Below are positions 63,131-64,000 of a stretch of DNA of 64,000 nucleotides, one piece after another. The notes below the pieces were generated by a model. The model was not told where the DNA came from. It was given only the letters and a program-made list of their open reading frames with translations, and searched no databases. Made by a program: the position numbers and the translations under genes. Origin of the DNA: Desulfosporosinus hippei DSM 8344. GTDB lineage: Bacteria; Bacillota; Desulfitobacteriia; Desulfitobacteriales; Desulfitobacteriaceae. How positions within the stretch are numbered: position 1 is the first letter of the stretch; every line of letters starts with the position of its first letter. The stretch is from assembly GCF_900100785.1 (NCBI RefSeq), contig NZ_FNCP01000028.1:1-64000 (forward strand), written 5' to 3'.

Positions 63131-64000
63131 CTAAATATTATTGATAAAATTTTCCACGTGTTGTAAAGCTGCTCCGACGGCTGTGGCTTCTAACTTATAT
63201 TTGCAGACATGCAAATACTTTCCGTCAACCTCAAATGAATTTCTTTTTGAGACTAATTCTCTCAATTCCTCAATGTATTCGTCCATATAGGCTCCAGCAT
63301 ATCCGCCTATAATTACATTACAGTCATAAAGCATTCTTAAGTTATTAATAACCACAACTAAGTGTGAAAGATATTCCTCCCAAAGAGCTTTTTGAGGTTC
63401 ATTTTTCAATCTTAGAAGTCTAAAGAACTCAGCAATACTTCCGTTAGTACTGTCAGATAGGATTTTAGCTGAGCAGTATACATCAACACAACCCTTTTGA
63501 CCACAGTAACAAGTGCGCCCATCTTGAACAATTGTCATATGTCCAAACTCGCCACTACGTTGATTTTGTCCTGAAAAAATATTCTTTCCTATTATAATAG
63601 ATCCACCTACACTATTATTAAGAGAGAGATAAACCACATTTTGAATATCGTCTTCATTCCATAGTTCTGCAACACCTGCCGCATTAGCATCGTTACTCAA
63701 AATGCAGGGATAAGGTATAAACTCACAAAATTCCTTGACACTTCCCCCTTGAAAATCGATAACAGTTGCGTAATTAACGGTTTGTTTATCAGCAGATAAT
63801 ATGGCAGGTAAAGCAATACCTACACCTAGAATTTTCGAACTTTCGATAGTGCTCTCATCAATAAATTCTTTTACTAAGTTACCAACTCCCTTAAAGTACT
63901 CTTTGGAATTGACAAATGGATACTGCTTACGGACATTTTTAAGTAATTTTCCACTTAAATCAATTAATACAATTCCGACATGATTCCGGGTAATATCTAA
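63131..64000 (-). CDS. ROK family regulator or sugar kinase (partial, runs off right edge)
   Basis: The minus-strand frame is open from 64000 to a stop at 63131 (289 codons). It shows ILGVGIALPAILSADK, LSNDANAAGVAELW, and the ROK signature with the zinc site EFGHMTI..GRTCYCGQKGCVDVY. The ROK kinase Asp is present (SNDANAAG). The N-terminus, where XylR/NagC-type members carry a winged helix, lies outside. A first segment LDITRNHVGIVLIDLSGKLL at the edge is the usual start of the ROK domain after an HTH, so a repressor of XylR type is favoured. It probably controls the adjacent sugar operon. Confidence 0.88.
   Translation of the reverse strand, partial: LDITRNHVGIVLIDLSGKLLKNVRKQYPFVNSKEYFKGVGNLVKEFIDESTIESSKILGVGIALPAILSADKQTVNYATVIDFQGGSVKEFCEFIPYPCILSNDANAAGVAELWNEDDIQNVVYLSLNNSVGGSIIIGKNIFSGQNQRSGEFGHMTIVQDGRTCYCGQKGCVDVYCSAKILSDSTNGSIAEFFRLLRLKNEPQKALWEEYLSHLVVVINNLRMLYDCNVIIGGYAGAYMDEYIEELRELVSKRNSFEVDGKYLHVCKYKLEATAVGAALQHVENFINNI

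Noticed and set aside
63131-63700. Complete 189-residue ROK-like protein starting at 63700
   Set aside because: The frame is open to the window edge and the part upstream of 63700 encodes the proper N-terminal half of the ROK domain, so the gene is longer and cut by the window, not short.

Overview
The window looks like chromosomal DNA of an anaerobic, endospore-forming Firmicute, probably of the Desulfosporosinus/Desulfitobacterium type. This is inferred from family content (DUF3231, DUF1659/DUF2922, DUF4317, a collagen-like surface protein, ferredoxin-fused aldo/keto reductases, a MASE3 sensor kinase), strong AGGAGG-type ribosome binding sites, frequent GTG/TTG starts and many Rho-independent terminators. 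No 16S rRNA, tRNA, CRISPR array, intact insertion sequence or prophage was seen, so the genus is not proven.

1-7.9 kb: a surface-glycoprotein locus on the minus strand. A collagen-like protein built from about 60 copies of a 12-residue Gly-X-Thr-rich unit runs off the left edge. A short paralogue of its N-terminal domain, a TasA/camelysin-like protein and three glycosyltransferases follow; yaaA sits between. 7.9-20 kb: a decayed composite remnant, a DUF3231 protein, an exported phosphoesterase, a ferredoxin-type aldo/keto reductase, an OafA/OatA-like acyltransferase, a TetR/SMR efflux pair, a GyrI-like/WYL pair, a PadR regulator and a chemoreceptor preceded by a Fur-box-like site.

20-24.3 kb: a DUF3102 protein, the small DUF1659/DUF2922 pair, then a plus-strand operon of a TSUP anion permease, a CxxC-less HMA-like small protein, a PadR regulator and a tungstate/molybdate-binding-type protein with no signal peptide. 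This is the least conventional gene combination in the window. 24.6-30 kb: arsenic resistance (two ArsR, a small thioredoxin, an ArsP-type permease, ACR3, ArsM) with SigZ; a truncated arsC lies between acr3 and the permease gene.

30-39 kb: tag, corA, leuCD behind a likely leucine attenuator, dapA behind a lysine riboswitch and terminator, a rhodanese lipoprotein, an SDR protein lacking the catalytic lysine, sfsA and a MerR regulator. 40-47.5 kb: a BMP-type nucleoside ABC importer with an 8-oxoguanine-deaminase-like amidohydrolase, then a second ferredoxin-type aldo/keto reductase. Three operons (upstream of 11718, 46071 and 47542) share MerR-type promoters with 19-bp spacers and dyads.

47.8-55.8 kb: a BlaI/BlaR1-like pair with its operator, a tyrosine recombinase, DUF4317, a small Cys-rich protein and a MASE3-PAS histidine kinase. 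56.4-64 kb: a sugar/polyol operon (ABC ATPase, permease, binding protein, sorbitol/xylitol-type dehydrogenase, xylulokinase) next to a ROK regulator that runs off the right edge. The apparent logic is uptake of a pentitol or hexitol, oxidation to a ketose, then phosphorylation.
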